Assembly: GCA_019096065.1 (NCBI GenBank)
Contig: JAGUCH010000001.1
Location: 4,216,001 to 4,280,000, forward strand
Source: Paracyclopina nana
Taxonomy: Eukaryota > Arthropoda > Copepoda > Cyclopoida > Cyclopettidae
Length of the DNA stretch: 64,000 nt
Reading direction: 5' to 3'
The number at the start of each line of letters is the position of its first letter. Position 1 is the first letter of the stretch. The notes beneath the pieces were generated by a model that saw nothing but the letters and a program-made list of their open reading frames with translations, ran no database searches and was not told the DNA's origin. The position numbers were made by a program, and so were the translations under genes. Shown here piece by piece: positions 23,610 through 36,800 of this stretch.

Positions 23610-24789
23610 ATGTGCGAGATACAGCGCCTTGAATTATTCCTCGCTATTCTTTGCGTTCTGGCTCCGAAATCTTTTTGCCAAAAAAAGATTGCAGCCACCA
23701 CCGAGGAGGCCACTGCAGGCGATGTCGTTAATCAAGCGTGGGAGCCTCAAAAGGAGACGACGACGACATTTTCCGAGGCTACAAAAGAGAATGACCTTAA
23801 AGACTTGGAGATCCAAGCCAGTCATTTCGTTTATGTGACGAGGCCTCACTACAGAAGGCAGGACAACAGCGGCCAAAGCTTCGGCCAAGTGAGCCATAAC
23901 GGAGCATTCTTTAACCAGCAATTGAAAGTTTTCTTCTCTTTCCCCCCAGAAGCTGAGGTCCATGCTCGACGCAACCTCATACAGAGGCTATTTGCGAAGA
24001 GCTTACCCCGGCATAATCCCAGATGGCTACAATGCTACGTTTGACGAGCCCAGCGATAATGTTAAATACTGGGCTAATCCCCACGACAAGCCCCCGTTGA
24101 GTCGGAGGTTCTTCTTTTCGGGCACCAACCCGCTGAGAGGCCTGTTTGGAGGTGGCTTCGGCGGGGGCTATGGCGGAGGCTACTACGGCGAAGAGTCGAC
24201 CAAGGACAGGTGCCAGTTCGTGCCCTACCAGCAGTACGGCAATTTGGGAGGCATCGGGCTGAACGGGTATGCTTGGCCCAATTCCATCATAATCCTAATT
24301 CGTCAGCGTTCTTTTCTTTGCAGAGGCTTCCCCTATGGCACCAACTACCACAGCGGAGAGCTTCAACACGGCCACCACTTCGACGAGGCGGCTGACTACG
24401 GCCCTCCGACAGCACCAGGGTATGATTATCTCGCGCAAAAACGCGATGTCATCACGCGTCGTCAGGGATTTCTTGCTGACGACGGCTACGGAGGTCATTA
24501 CGGGGAGGATGAGGAGGAGCACGGAGGACACCACCATAAAGGGAAAGTGCACCCACTGGGATATTATTATTGTAAAAAGGGCCATTGTGGCATTGATGGA
24601 TACTGCAGCAAGAAGACGCCGGACTACCACCGGAGGCCGGTTCAATCTCTCCATTACCACCGGAGGCCGCATTACACGAAGCACCACTTTTACAACGACG
24701 GCAGCGACCACCAGGGCTCGAGCTACCACCATCACCAAGGCGACTACGAGCACGTGGGCGACTATCATCCGGACTTGCCGCCCTACTAA
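23610..24789 (+). CDS. Unrecognised secreted Gly/His/Tyr-rich protein
   Basis: Three exons (23610-23888, 23950-24266, 24324-24789) join in frame to 353 residues. The start is chosen because it gives a hydrophobic signal sequence (ELFLAILCVLAPKSFC). What follows is a Thr/Glu-rich segment, a region with YRGYLRRAYPG and GYNATFDEPSDNVKYW, and a glycine stretch (GGGFGGGYGGGYYG). The C-terminus is His/Tyr-rich, with a small Cys cluster (YYYCKKGHCGIDGYC) and a duplicated HRRP motif (DYHRRPV and HYHRRPHY). I do not recognise a family. Low-complexity Gly/Tyr/His sequence with a signal peptide suggests a matrix or cuticle protein; that is inference. A second donor-like GGTATG near 24419 could shorten exon 3. 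Confidence 0.7.
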
Positions 24790-27700
24790 CTTTCTACAGT
24801 GCGCTTAGCACCTGTCACTCATAAAGAAAAGCTTTTTCTTCCTTCAGCAGCAGCCTCAGAAGAATATAGAGTTTCATCCTTATGCTTTCTCGAGATTATA
24901 TTGCTTCGCGCGTGTTTACTTAAAAGCTTTCCGAAAATGAAAAAGAGGACAATGGAGCATGAATCATCATTAGCCCGCTCGGACTTTTTTTGCCCCGCAT
25001 GTGCCATATTTTTAGAATTCATTGGCTCCAATGCGTTGACAATGCCAGCATGGTGGATAAGAAAGCAGCTTTAATCCAGTTGTCACTCACCTGTCGTCCT
25101 CGAGCTTTCAAACGCGTGAGAAAAACGGCCCTCAAGGAATCCATTCCGCGCCATTTGCAAGCCCTCAATTAGCCTTTGCATTCGACAAAATGCGTTTTCC
25201 CATCCGCCTTTCTTCCCATCGACGGGAATCCAGCGAATCAAGTCAATCACACAGTTTACACTTGAAAATGACAAATTGTTTTTGGACTAGGTGACCACAA
25301 CATTTATGTGGGTTGTAGCCAGATTTTTCGCAAAAATAGCCACATTTAGCTAAATCAGAAACAAAGACTCAAAATGGCCACAAATTGGCGAAAATTTTCA
25401 AGGGACTTTCAAGATAATGAAATTGAAATTTGAAATTTTGCTCCAATTTTCGGTAATATTCTGGATGAAACAATTATTTTTAACTTATGTTGATGGCAGG
25501 ACATTTTCGCAAATTTAATTTTGTTCACTGCTTTTTAGAAGATTTTCAAGCGCTTATTAGGAAAATTAGGAAAAAGTATCAAATTTTTCGAGCTTTACAA
25601 AAATAGCCACAAGTGGCTATGGCCATTCGGCCTTAATTTTCGTAGCCACACTTAGGTAATCTGGTCACCCTGTTTTTAGACATGAAATGACAGGATTCAA
25701 TCGAGTCCACGTTTTTTGTTTACGTTTTCATTTCTAGCCAATTTTCTCGCCAAAACACCACGCGTCAATTACAAATAGGTCCAAACAGAACAGTAACTCT
25801 GCTCACGCTGAGACAATCAGGCTAAGTCTCGGATGGAGGCTGCGTGAAGTTCACCGATTTTGCTGATTCTTACGAGCTTTCTTGATGGCTACGAAAATAT
25901 TTTCGACCGTCACGACTAGGTGAGTCTTCTTTGAAGTTTTGTTGAGAAGCTCGAATTACCGTCAGACAATTTATGCTGCTTTTTAACCGCTTTTGAGGCC
26001 CTACCTAAAAATGGAAAAGTTGACGGCGAGCAAAAACGTACTTTTTCGGAGTGCTTTGCGGGCTTAGCTAGACGAGCTGTAAAAACGCTTTAGCTTCACC
26101 TTGAAGCGTTTGCTACAAAAAGTAGCTTTTGCATCGATCGCGTTCACCGTGACGCCGCGACGGACTCGTTTTTCCTCATTCGACGTTTCTTTTTCTAGGT
26201 CCTCTTTGCAGCAAGCGCGACGTTGGAAAAAATTCAAATTGACTTTCGAATGCAAGGAGAAGAAGACGAGGGAAGGGAGTCCGTAGGTAAGCCCCCTTTT
26301 GCTCGTTCCACGCCATTGTCGAAGTTAATAACATGCTGAATGAAATCTCATTTGAGTCGGAATTAGTTTTGTCATGCAAAGTGCAACTTGAAAGGCGGTA
26401 TCGATTCGGATTTTTCCAAGGTAGAAAATGCTTGGCCTGCCAGTTTAAACATTTCTTCCACGTAGTCGTCGTCGTCTCGTCGGAGGAGTTGCTCAAAGGA
26501 CTGTCCGAATCCTGTTTCGTAATAAAGTTTGAAACATCAAAGCAGTTTTCCCCTCGAAAACAAGTCTTTTCAAGCTTTCATGCAGCAGCCCCACGAGACG
26601 ATAGTCACCCATTATTGTCCTTGTTGTTGCAGTAGCCTTTGCTTCGCGTGAAGTTAATTTTTCAGACGCTTTTGAATGCGCCAAGCTTCAAGGGGCTTTG
26701 AAAAATGAGCCTCCTCTTTTTGTCTTTTGAGCCATAAAGAGTGCTCAGATTTTGCACCATTTTTTCTCCATTGCCCGCCCATGCGAGAATCAATATGCAA
26801 TAAAGAAGTGGGGAAAAAGAAATACTACTGCTATACGGTTAGCGTCGGTGCTATTGTGAAAAATTTACTTGACAGCAAAACATACTTCCAAGAAACTGTT
26901 CCCATCAATAGCATTGATGCATTACATGTTTGCAGTCCATAATGCTGCAAGTATGGTGCCTCTCTCACAGGCCCTTAACAAACAAATGCTCGATTGCAAC
27001 CACCATTACTTCAGTTTTGATTGTGCCATTCGTTTTTGTGCATTTACAACAGAAGGCACTTTGAGGCCCTCACAAATGCATGCTAAGCGCATACCAAATA
27101 ATGTATTCCCGTTTCGCCGCCTAGATAATGCGCTTGCTAGAAGTGGCTGTGAATGTACGAGACAAGGCTGAAATAGGCAATGATGATGATGGCGAGCCAG
27201 CTCTTAATCCGTGGTAAGCTTATGAAAAAAAACCCACCTGCTTTTCTTTTCTGTTGCCTTTGAATTTTCCCCCTTTTTAATGAAATCTCCTTGACATTTC
27301 AGTTAATGGGATTTGGAGTTGGAGGAGAAGGCAGTTAGTCTTTCCTCCGTTGCTGCCTGTTTCAAGATCGAGGAGGTGAAAAAAGCGCAAGCTACTAGAG
27401 CACAGCTCTTATTGTACAATGACGAATGGGCGATTCTCTCATCGCTTCCCATTTTTTGTGTCGTCCCTCTACTGCGGATGGATGGTCCTTCTTCGAGAAG
27501 CAGCAATAGTGGTGTGTTCCAAGAACGTACTTCTTCTGAGACTACAACAGGGTTACCATTGTTTTTTCCCCGGAGCTGTCAAAACAGACAGAGTAGGTGC
27601 ATCTTTATTCAGGTCAAAAATTTTTGTTGTTGTCAAACGACGCAAGATTCTTGTCCTTCATCCTGCGTTGTTGCAGGGAGATGATGATGATGCGCACCGG

Positions 27701-27849
27701 CGGCGACCTCCGAGGATGCTGCTTTTGCAGTTGCTCAAGTTGTTCACTAATCGCTCAAACGCCGTGCTATGCAACTCCAGTTTTCGCTGTGCTTTTGAGC
27801 CTAATCCTTTGGCTGCTCGTCAATTAGTTCTTCCGAGGCCACATCAACC
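24790..27849. other. No gene recognised; upstream region of dystrophin candidate start
   Basis: About 3 kb with many short open frames but no domain. Contents I can point to are a MITE-like element near 25289-25671 and the likely 5' leader and promoter of the candidate dystrophin start at 27850. An open plus-strand frame at 27419-27910 overlaps that start in another frame and has no recognisable content. Confidence 0.45.
25289..25671. mobile_element. MITE-like element with GGTGACCA termini
   Basis: The left end GGTGACCA (25290) and right end TGGTCACC (to 25669) are perfect reverse complements. Just inside, GTGGGTTGTAGCC and CGTAGCCACAC are related, and both arms contain AAAAATAGCCACA-type words. 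Length is about 380 bp, AT-rich, with no coding capacity. The inverted repeats beyond the terminal 8 bp are only partial. Confidence 0.5.
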
Positions 27850-30800
27850 ATGGCGACACCGAGTGCACCGCAACTTGGATCAATCAAAGAGAACGGTAAG
27901 CCAGATTTAAGTCTATCCCCAATGTGTGCAATATGAAGTTATGTGTAGTTATTCATCTACGTCATCTTTCCTTATCATAAGGAAACTTATGATTTCAAGA
28001 CTCCTCCTTTTTGTCCTTAGCAATATCATTAGTCATTAAAACTATTAGGAATTAAAAAATCAACTTTTAAGAATCAGCACCAGCTCTTAGTTTTTAGCTC
28101 TGGCTCTCAGTTCTAAAGTTATTCGCCTGAGGAGAAAGGTGCTAAAGATAAGGATTTTCCTTTCCTTAATAGATGAACACCACATTAATGAGTTGAGCAA
28201 AATCTTTTTTTGTGTTTGCGGCTAATTGAATGAGCGACGCCCTGACCTTTCTCACTCATAAATATAGAAAGTTAGCTTTTCCTCCGTTTTAAGAATTTAT
28301 ACTATGTTCTCGCGCAACAATGTCAACTTTCCTCTTTTTCTGATACTTTTTGCTGTGAATTGGTGAGAACTTTGAGAGGGGTTGGTGTACTCGTAAAGTT
28401 TTGGTCGATGCCGCAGTTGTCATGACTTTTGAGACGTGTAGCATGGAAAGGGGATGAAAATTGTGATTAGGAACGGGGGGCTCCTTCCCGTGCATCTTCC
28501 TTTCTCCGTCTTCTTCTCCTCCTTGGTTTTAGCAGCAGCGCTTTCGGTGAAACCAGTCGACGGTCTTCAGAGAGTAGCGTAGTTGGACTAGAGGAAAGGA
28601 CCAACAACAGTTGTGTTGGAACCACCGTAGTGTCGAGAGAGCATATAAATTCTGCAAATACTTTTGGGTAATTGCAATACTGCGGTATACAGTACGTGGA
28701 TGATGTGAAAGAAATGGCGAGGACACCGGCGGCATTTTTCTTCATCGTGGTAAGTGAAAGGCTACTTTTGCTCGGATGTTGCTGCTCCTGGTAATAAAGG
28801 GTATACTGGTTAAAGGCTAATCGGCAAAAGGCTATTTGGTTAAAGGCTAATTGGTTAAAGGCTAATTGGTAAAAGGCCAATTGGGCAAAGGCTACATTGG
28901 TAGAAGGCTATATTTAAAAGGCCAATAGCAGATGTTTTTGAGTTATAAGCCCGGTTCCAACAATGAAAATCAGTATAGTATGGACACCTTACTTATACTT
29001 ATAAGTATAGTATGGTGCCTGCTAGCTCGCGCGCTCAGCTATACCATACTATACTGGTTAATAGTACTTATACTATACTTATTTTGTTGTTGGAACCGGG
29101 TTATAGTGTTTGATTGGTTCACAAGTGACATATCATTATCTTTTAGTTTTCCTTGTTAATTCTTAGTTTCATTATTTTTTGTGACAAAAATTGTTTTTTT
29201 GAGCTTAGCTTAGGAATTCCTAAAAAGACTTGGATCTGTACAAAGGAAGATTTTACAAACAAGACTTACTTGTCTTGACTTGACTGACCAAGCTGATTTA
29301 CCTTGTTGAGAATAAGCAAGACTTGATTCTCTTGTCACCTAGGAAAATAACTTTAATTTATTTTCAAGACACCAGGCCTTTCTCATGTTGCCAGAAGAAG
29401 CTAAGCTAAGGTATAACAGCTAAGCAATCCCGTAACATTTAAAGCAAAGCAGCTGCTTTTTTCAAATGTTGAGGAAAATTAGGCAATGAAAACCAGTTAT
29501 TTCGCTCAACATTTATAAGATAAAGCTGAATTTCATTGCTGGAACTTCAATGATCAAAATAGATGTCATTAAATGATTTGTGCTCTTGTAACGTTGTCAA
29601 TTTAGCCTTTTTTGGGTAGCCTTTCACCAATCTAGCCTTTGGCCAATTGGCCTTTCACCATTTTGCCTTTTACCAATTAGCCATACACCAAATTGCCTTT
29701 TACCGATTAGCCTTTAACCAGTAGAGCCGTAATAAAGTGGGAGTAATGACCACATTGACCACTGAAGCAGATCCGCTTATTTCTTTTGGGCAGCTCTGAC
29801 CATAAACTTCTGACTGGAATACGTTATCACGGCCCTACACTCCATATTCTTTTGGGTACTCGTGTGTAGAAGGGTGACGCTCTCCTAAGAAGACTCCACA
29901 GCAGTCTTTCGTTGTAAATGATGCATAGTGCGCGATCACAACAGCACTGGCAGCAGCAAAGGCAACGGGTTTTTTGTCGCAATGCTCACTGACCACAACT
30001 TTCCCTTATTTTAGAAAGTTGACTCATAGACAAATAGTTTTTGGCAGTTGATGGTTTTTCTTATTAATCACAATTGATTTTAGGTCCAACACCACTGGCT
30101 TCAAAAAAGTTTTTTTTTCCTACACACGATCGCAAGCTTGGTTGGTAAACACAGTATTAAGTATTGGTTTTCGTGCCATGATTGAGCTGTCATCATGCCA
30201 TTTCTATGTTTGTCATCGCCCCGAGGTCACGCTTCCCTGACACACTTTGTCACCCTCTAATACACGTAGCCACTTTTTTCTTTTTGTCCAATTTTTAATA
30301 TCCCAAATTCAGCCTGCTTCGGACTCTGCTATTGGATTCTATTATTTCTTGCATTATTCTAGCATGAATGGCCCCTTGTTCGGCTAAACACTAGAAGCGT
30401 CATTAAGTTTTTGTGTACTGCATGACTAGAGTTGTAGTTAAGACTTTTAGGAGGAGGCAACAGAAGCAGGTGTAGAAAGCCCAAAATTGCCAAATTTTTC
30501 CCCTGCTGCAGCAGTCTGAATTTCAACTCATTATTCCTACAGCACCTAGTCCGTTAATTTTGCGGAATTTGCTTGCTTAATCTGTTCTCGTCGGGCCATT
30601 CGATCGATGCTTGATGAAAAGGGTTCCCCTATTTTTCTCCCTCTGCTTACGTTAAGCATAGTATGTAGAAAGCAACAGAGGCGCAAGAGTGCATTAATGA
30701 TGGTCAAGACTGATCATCCTTCTCGTTACGTGTTGTTATAAAACCAGAGGAATTGGCAATGCTTTCTTCTACCTCTACTGACGAGAAAGAAAAAAATCAC

Positions 30801-33800
30801 TATCTAGCATGTCAATATTAATGAGGCTATATGCATCCACCTCTCGATAAAATGTTTTTTCCTGCGTCTTGGGCGCACATTTAATGAGAAACAGCCTTTA
30901 TCCTCGGATAGAGATAATGTTCTCGAGAAAGCCCTACATTAATGTGATGAAGTTGGTCTTGGTATAATTGTGCTTCACGCAGCTAGAAGGATGTGAGACC
31001 ACGTACTGGGCCATGCCTTAATTTAGTGGGGCCATTCTCACAACTGCTGCTTCTTCTTCATCCACCTTTTTTCACTTATTCTCCCGCGAAATCGAGCAAT
31101 AATGGATGAAACAACAACTCACAGTGGTTCAAAATCCCTTCTAGACGCGCACGGGGAAAAAACTCGCGAAATCGTCGAAGTCAATTTTCATAGGGCTCTA
31201 AGCTAAAAATTGACTTTCAGAGCTCCCAATTCCGCACATTTCCGCAGCCAATTTTGATGAATAATCATTAAATGGGGTCTGATTATCATGATAGCAATAA
31301 TATCTAAATGTCATTCAATGTCAAAGGAAAGTTATAGAATCCTGAAAGTAGGCAAAATTTGCTGTTCTACTGTTTTTCCTCATGGAAACTTTTTCAAACA
31401 AATTTTCATTTTAAAGATGAATTTCAACTCTTTTCTGTCATTTTTCACTAATTTGAGCTATTTTCATGGCTAAGAAGCTCTCCCAAAAAGAATCTGAAAA
31501 TTGGCGTCAAAATGAGAATTTGGCGATTTGGCGGAATTTCACATGAGCGTGAAAATGGCTTTTTGAACCACCGTGCAACTGGATATAATGTACTACTTCT
31601 CCTCCTTCTTCTTCCTCTTCGCATGAGGCACGACAACAATGATGGACCAAAGTTTTGATAGCGTGCTTTGATGTTAGCTGATGGATGGCACAGAACAATG
31701 TGTGGTCTTATAAGATGATGGATTTAGCTCCGCCACGAGTTTGACCATTCTTTTTACTTTTATTAGCGCACAGGCTTCATTGTGGTAAGGTCAAAGCCAA
31801 TATTTGTAGCTGAACTGTAAAACTTGTTTGTTTCCGACTTTGTGGAAAGTAGAGCGAGCGCCAATTTTGCAGCGGCAGAACTTTTGCAGCAACATATCAT
31901 AGCATTATTCTAGTTTGCTTCAGAGGGGGTAGGAGGATAATGCTTTACTAATTGATTCTTCTCAGGTCAGCTGCTGATCGTCCTACTAGTGTCAAATGCA
32001 TCCGCCATGACAATCACACGCTTTACTGCTTTCTTTATCCCATATCCCTTTTCGTGGCTCGCATGTTTGCAAGTGACATGAAGAAGGCGATCTTCTTCTT
32101 CTTCTGTTAATTAGATTTGCCGTTCCTCTTTAGAATGTCCACTCGTTCTCTAGCCCTCGCTGAGTAAGTAGGCCCAAAAATAACTTTCTGTTTCTCTTCG
32201 TTTCGTGTGTGAAAGTGGAACGTTACCGAAGTAATTGAGCATGACGACGAGAAGTAGTAGAAAAGGGGCAGAGGAAGAAGGAGTCTGAGCAGCAATTTGA
32301 CCAATTTGGCGAACAGCTCGCGCAAATGTAATCACTACCTGAATATTTAGTTGTAGTATCCAGGAGGAGGAGATTGTCTCTAGCTGCGATCCTTCTTTGC
32401 AAAGCTGCTGCAGCATTCGTAATCAGGACATGTCGGGAATGAGAATATTTCTGGCTTGATGAAAAAGAAAGCAGCTTAGGCTCTCTTTTGATGTGCCTCG
32501 AAACTAATTAACGCTCGTGTGAGTTCGACTGCTTTTGTATGACCGAAATTACTGTACTCTTTCGTGCCTCCTTTGAAATTTGCAACAGAGTGACTCCGAT
32601 GCGTCGTCGTGCATTCGGTGAAACAGTTTGGCTTCTATCCTGAAGACGTGAGAGGTATTCAACAGATTAATGACATGTCGATCGGGTCTTATACGCTATT
32701 GTCTTCTAGTCGAGATGAGCACAGTGTGAGCTGGCGGTGAGCTCACGGAGCAAATTCTCAAAGTGCTTTCGTTCATCCTTCTTTGAATGGACGTAGTGGT
32801 CTGCATAATATGTGTAGTAGCACGTGAGTCTCGGAGGACGAGAGTAACACTTATAACAATGGCCTCTGGAAAACCACTCAGCTCAGTAAAGGCTGCTGCT
32901 TGGAATATAAATGGCCGCCTTTGCATGACGAGCTAGCGGGATGCAAAACGCGAGCTTAAGCTAAATAGATTTGATCGTGGTGGAGTGCTTCACATTTTCT
33001 GAGGTTGTAGGCTAACCCAAACTTTTACTTTCAAGAAACCACGTCTATATATGCTGCCTCTGTACTGTCCTGCCTAAATAGAAAACAAAACTTTGTGTAA
33101 TGCGTTTGCAGAGAAAATAGGAGAAAAACTGCGGGAAAATCACTGCTGCTGGTCATACCTCTTCTCCCTGATCATACCAGTTTACTCCTCTTTTTCCCCC
33201 GCTTAATTAGGCCTCGCGTCTTTTGAGCCACTAGCAAGAGCAACAAAAAGTTGTTGTGGCGTACCCTATAATTGGCCTGTTGATACAATAATTTGGTGTG
33301 ATTGAAAAATCGATACACTCTATTTTTATCTTAAAACAAGCTACAATAGTGCTTGTCTATCGTGATTTATTTTGATAGCTGTAGCCACGAATGACTATCG
33401 TGATTTCTGATGTGGGAATGATATTGGGTAAAGTTTACTCTCGCACGTGACGCCTGGCCTGTCGCTTGCGGCGCCTCCTTAACCTTTATAGTATGCAAAA
33501 AAGGGTCCTGAAAAGTTTGACATTTAATCAATCCTGGGTGTGTGCTTTTTCTAAACTTCTCCTGCGAATGTATGTACAACGCGTATCAGTCGAATCGTAG
33601 TTTATGCACTAAATTGTTCCCACGGGAGCTAAATATCCCAAGTAAAGCCTTATGATACCTACTACTGAGCACAACTTGTTTCCTCCTTCTCTCAACTTTT
33701 CGTGTGCTTCCTAAAAGCAGTGTCTTTTTACAGCTGTCAAGGTGTGTAGCAGGAAGCATGTCTTGAGGGAAAGTTACTTATGCAACTGCTGCTTGCAACT

Positions 33801-36800
33801 TTCGTTTCCGAATCATAATTAAGTTGCAACTTGGGCGACCTGGCATACAGCTTGATAATCTTGATTTCAATTGCTCTGCTGAGCATTATTTTTGCCGAGA
33901 TGTGCAGAAAGAAAGCTCAGGTCCCCATAAAAGATGAAACTCTTCCATCTGGCGCATTTAAAGTCTTGTTGCCACTATGGGACTCGAGAGTTTCCCTTTA
34001 GCGCGAAACATTTTGGAAACTTTTCTCATTCTGCGTAGGATACTCTGTCCCACTCTGTAGCAAAAAAAAGACTGTCATTCCAAGAGTTAACGCAATTGTC
34101 CTTTTACAGTCTCATCAAGCAAGCTGAATGAAGACGCTGAATTGGTGCGCTCTCTGGTCTTATCCCGCGCTCGACCTCGACAAGCTCGCAGCTTAAGCCG
34201 TTTGAGGCCAGCATCATTTGGTGAAGAGGACGATAAGTCTGGACCTCAACGAGGTCGAGTCCGATATCGAGGAGACTCGACGGAGGAACATCCTCGATCT
34301 GCAAGCGTTTCCAGCTCAATAAGCCACAATCAGTTGTTGCCGTGTACTTTGTCCACGGTGAAGTTTTTCGACACAGCAGCCTCGCGAAAGCAGGTGACGT
34401 TTGTGCCTGCTTCGAAAAAGTTGCCCAAACTCGAGGAGGGAAGCTCCATTCAACTGCCCTCCTACAAGGAGCATCTTGAACGGTAAAAAATATCCTTACT
34501 AGCTGGAGTCTATATCATGGCAATGATGGCGGAGACGGTTTTTAATCAATCTTTTTCCTCCTCTCCTCGTAGCAGGACTTCCTCACCCACCTACCACGAG
34601 AGGAGCCCTAACGAGACACGTAGTGCGATAAGAACAGAGCCTCGCCGATGCTTGAGTGAAATTCTTAACGAAGTCCAGCCTCCTCCTCTGCCAGACATTG
34701 AATTGGGCCAAGAAGAGCTCAGAGGTGATCCTCCCGACAAATTGACTTTGGTGGTAGCGGCGGCTTCTCCGAAGATTGAGAACGTTATTACCAAGTCCAG
34801 TGACAGTGACGAATCGAAAGAAGCATCATCCCAGAACTTGAGGAACCGTCGCAAATTTCGACGCACGCCTTCTGTGGAATCCCTCAAGAGATCATCTCCT
34901 CCGCCTTTGGAAACAACGATCAAAGTATTTGCAACTCTGATGTAGCTTGGAATGTAGCGAACAGCATTTTTGTAGCTGCTAGGCATTTCTTGCTGTCACT
35001 CTTTCAGACTGCAAATTTTTCTAATTAAATCTTTGCGGCGATGCTAATCTGGCGAGATTTCGTGCATTTGCACCATTGCCTAAGTAAATATGTGTATATC
35101 TTCTATTTTTTGCAGGAGGTCAGTGCAGAATCAAGGCGCAAGTCCTCAATTAGTGATTCAACTATGTCACTGTGGGACCGAACGGCGCAGGTAATAAGCA
35201 GCAAGAAAAGTATTAGGTGCTGTGGCTAATTTTAGCCAGCTAACGTTTCCGTCGTCATACTTTTGTGTGATATTATTGCTCTGATATTTGGTTAATAATA
35301 ATGGTTTGTTTTTGCAGGTGGAGCCGATTCCGCCGAAGCCACCACGAACTTTTGCAGGACATTCCTCGACTACAACAAGCAGCACAAGCTGTTCAGCCTC
35401 GAGTCCTCCAGAGCAGACATCGAGCAGCCTCAGTTCGATGACAACCTCGACGTCGAGCGGAACATTGCCATCGCCAATGCAACAGTCAATGACCAGTCCC
35501 TCGTCGATCGAATCCCCGTCGTCTCCACTAAATCAGGGCCCGAATTCATTGTCGCAGCAGCAAGTTCTTAACGACAACAGCCGCCTACTGAAGAGGTAAG
35601 GCCTTTTTTATGCGATATACTAGTATACGGCCAGTCCTTAAAATGGAATCTGCTGCAGCCGTCGGAGCCTCTCAGGCGGTGGCTCCTTCGGCGGCCTAAA
35701 AGACCCGCATGATCCGGATAATTTGCGACACATTCATGATTTAGAGCCCATAGAAAGTCGTGTGGGGAATGGCAAGCGCTGCAGAGAACGAAGAGAGGCT
35801 TGAACGAAGAAAAAGCTACTTTGTGCTTAACAACGTGTGTGTATGCGAGGGTAGTAAGTAGTAGTCGTAGTGGGAGCTGACGGTGCGATATTGCTCAAAG
35901 CAGTTGCTGTGAAGTTATAGACCTCAAGTTGTTGCAACAATTGAGCTGTTTATTTTTCTCCCCTGGTAGTCCCAAGGGAAATGGCTCTTTGTATTAACGG
36001 CATGTGAGCGTGATGGCCCACCATCATTGGCAGTAGCACATCGTGTGATCCGGAGCAATTTATTTGAGCAGTTTCCCTCTACTTCCACCCCTTCGCGATG
36101 GCGCTAAAGAAACTTCCGTCGGGTGCGATGTCAAGCGTGGTGCATGTGGTGCCATTAAATTGACGTACACCCCTGTTGAGAGACCACATGGAGACGCCCG
36201 CCAATTTCATTTCCTTGGCTTCCCTGGCAAACTGCTCGGCATCCTCGACCGTGGCCTCGCCACGCTTCCCGCTGCACCCTTTCGTGAATCCCCAGATGAT
36301 CTGAAAAATTCCAAACTTGCTGAGCATTTCGTCTGGTCGTGGCAGTGCAGCGATTTTCCATACCTTTGAAGCTGGCACTCCCAGATCTAGGACAGATTGG
36401 ATTGTCTTGTTGCTGCGAACTCCCATCAGAGAGATTGAATCCAGATACCCGTGGCCGTACTTGACTACGTCCACAAAGGGGAAGTCGAGGGCGGCGACAT
36501 CATCGCCAGCGTCAAAGATTGGGTTGTACGTGGAGACGGGAAAGCTATACGAAAGCAGTTTTCCCTTGGGCAATTTTCGTCTCAAACCCTCAAGGATTCG
36601 CAAGTGAATTGAACTTTGGTCATCGCAGCGTAGGTTGCGCCGGCCACAGCCTTCAGATTGTACCAGATCCACTCCGTCCACACCCAAGGCTAACGCTCGC
36701 TCCACTATGCCGTCAATGATTCTGTCAGCCACGTGGGTCGTCTGCAATTTTACTTTCTTTGTAGCGCAAAGGCTTTTTTCTGGTTCGCCAACATAACTGT

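Larger units (their letters stand above)
27896..34109 (+). other. Intron of dystrophin (6.2 kb) with no gene recognised
   Basis: The donor GTAAGC at 27896 and acceptor TTTTACAG at 34109 are phase-compatible. Apart from the foldback element at 28800-29729, I found only short frames without domains on either strand. Confidence 0.45.

Noticed and set aside
27419..27910. Plus-strand open frame of 163 codons overlapping the candidate dystrophin start
   Set aside because: It starts without a convincing signal, has no recognisable content and conflicts with the better-supported ATG (ACCATGG) at 27850 in another frame.
28805..28925. Regularly spaced 17-bp repeats that at first resemble a CRISPR array
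   Set aside because: There are no distinct spacers, the units are degenerate and contiguous, and the same block occurs inverted at 29600-29722 as the arm of a foldback element in an animal genome.
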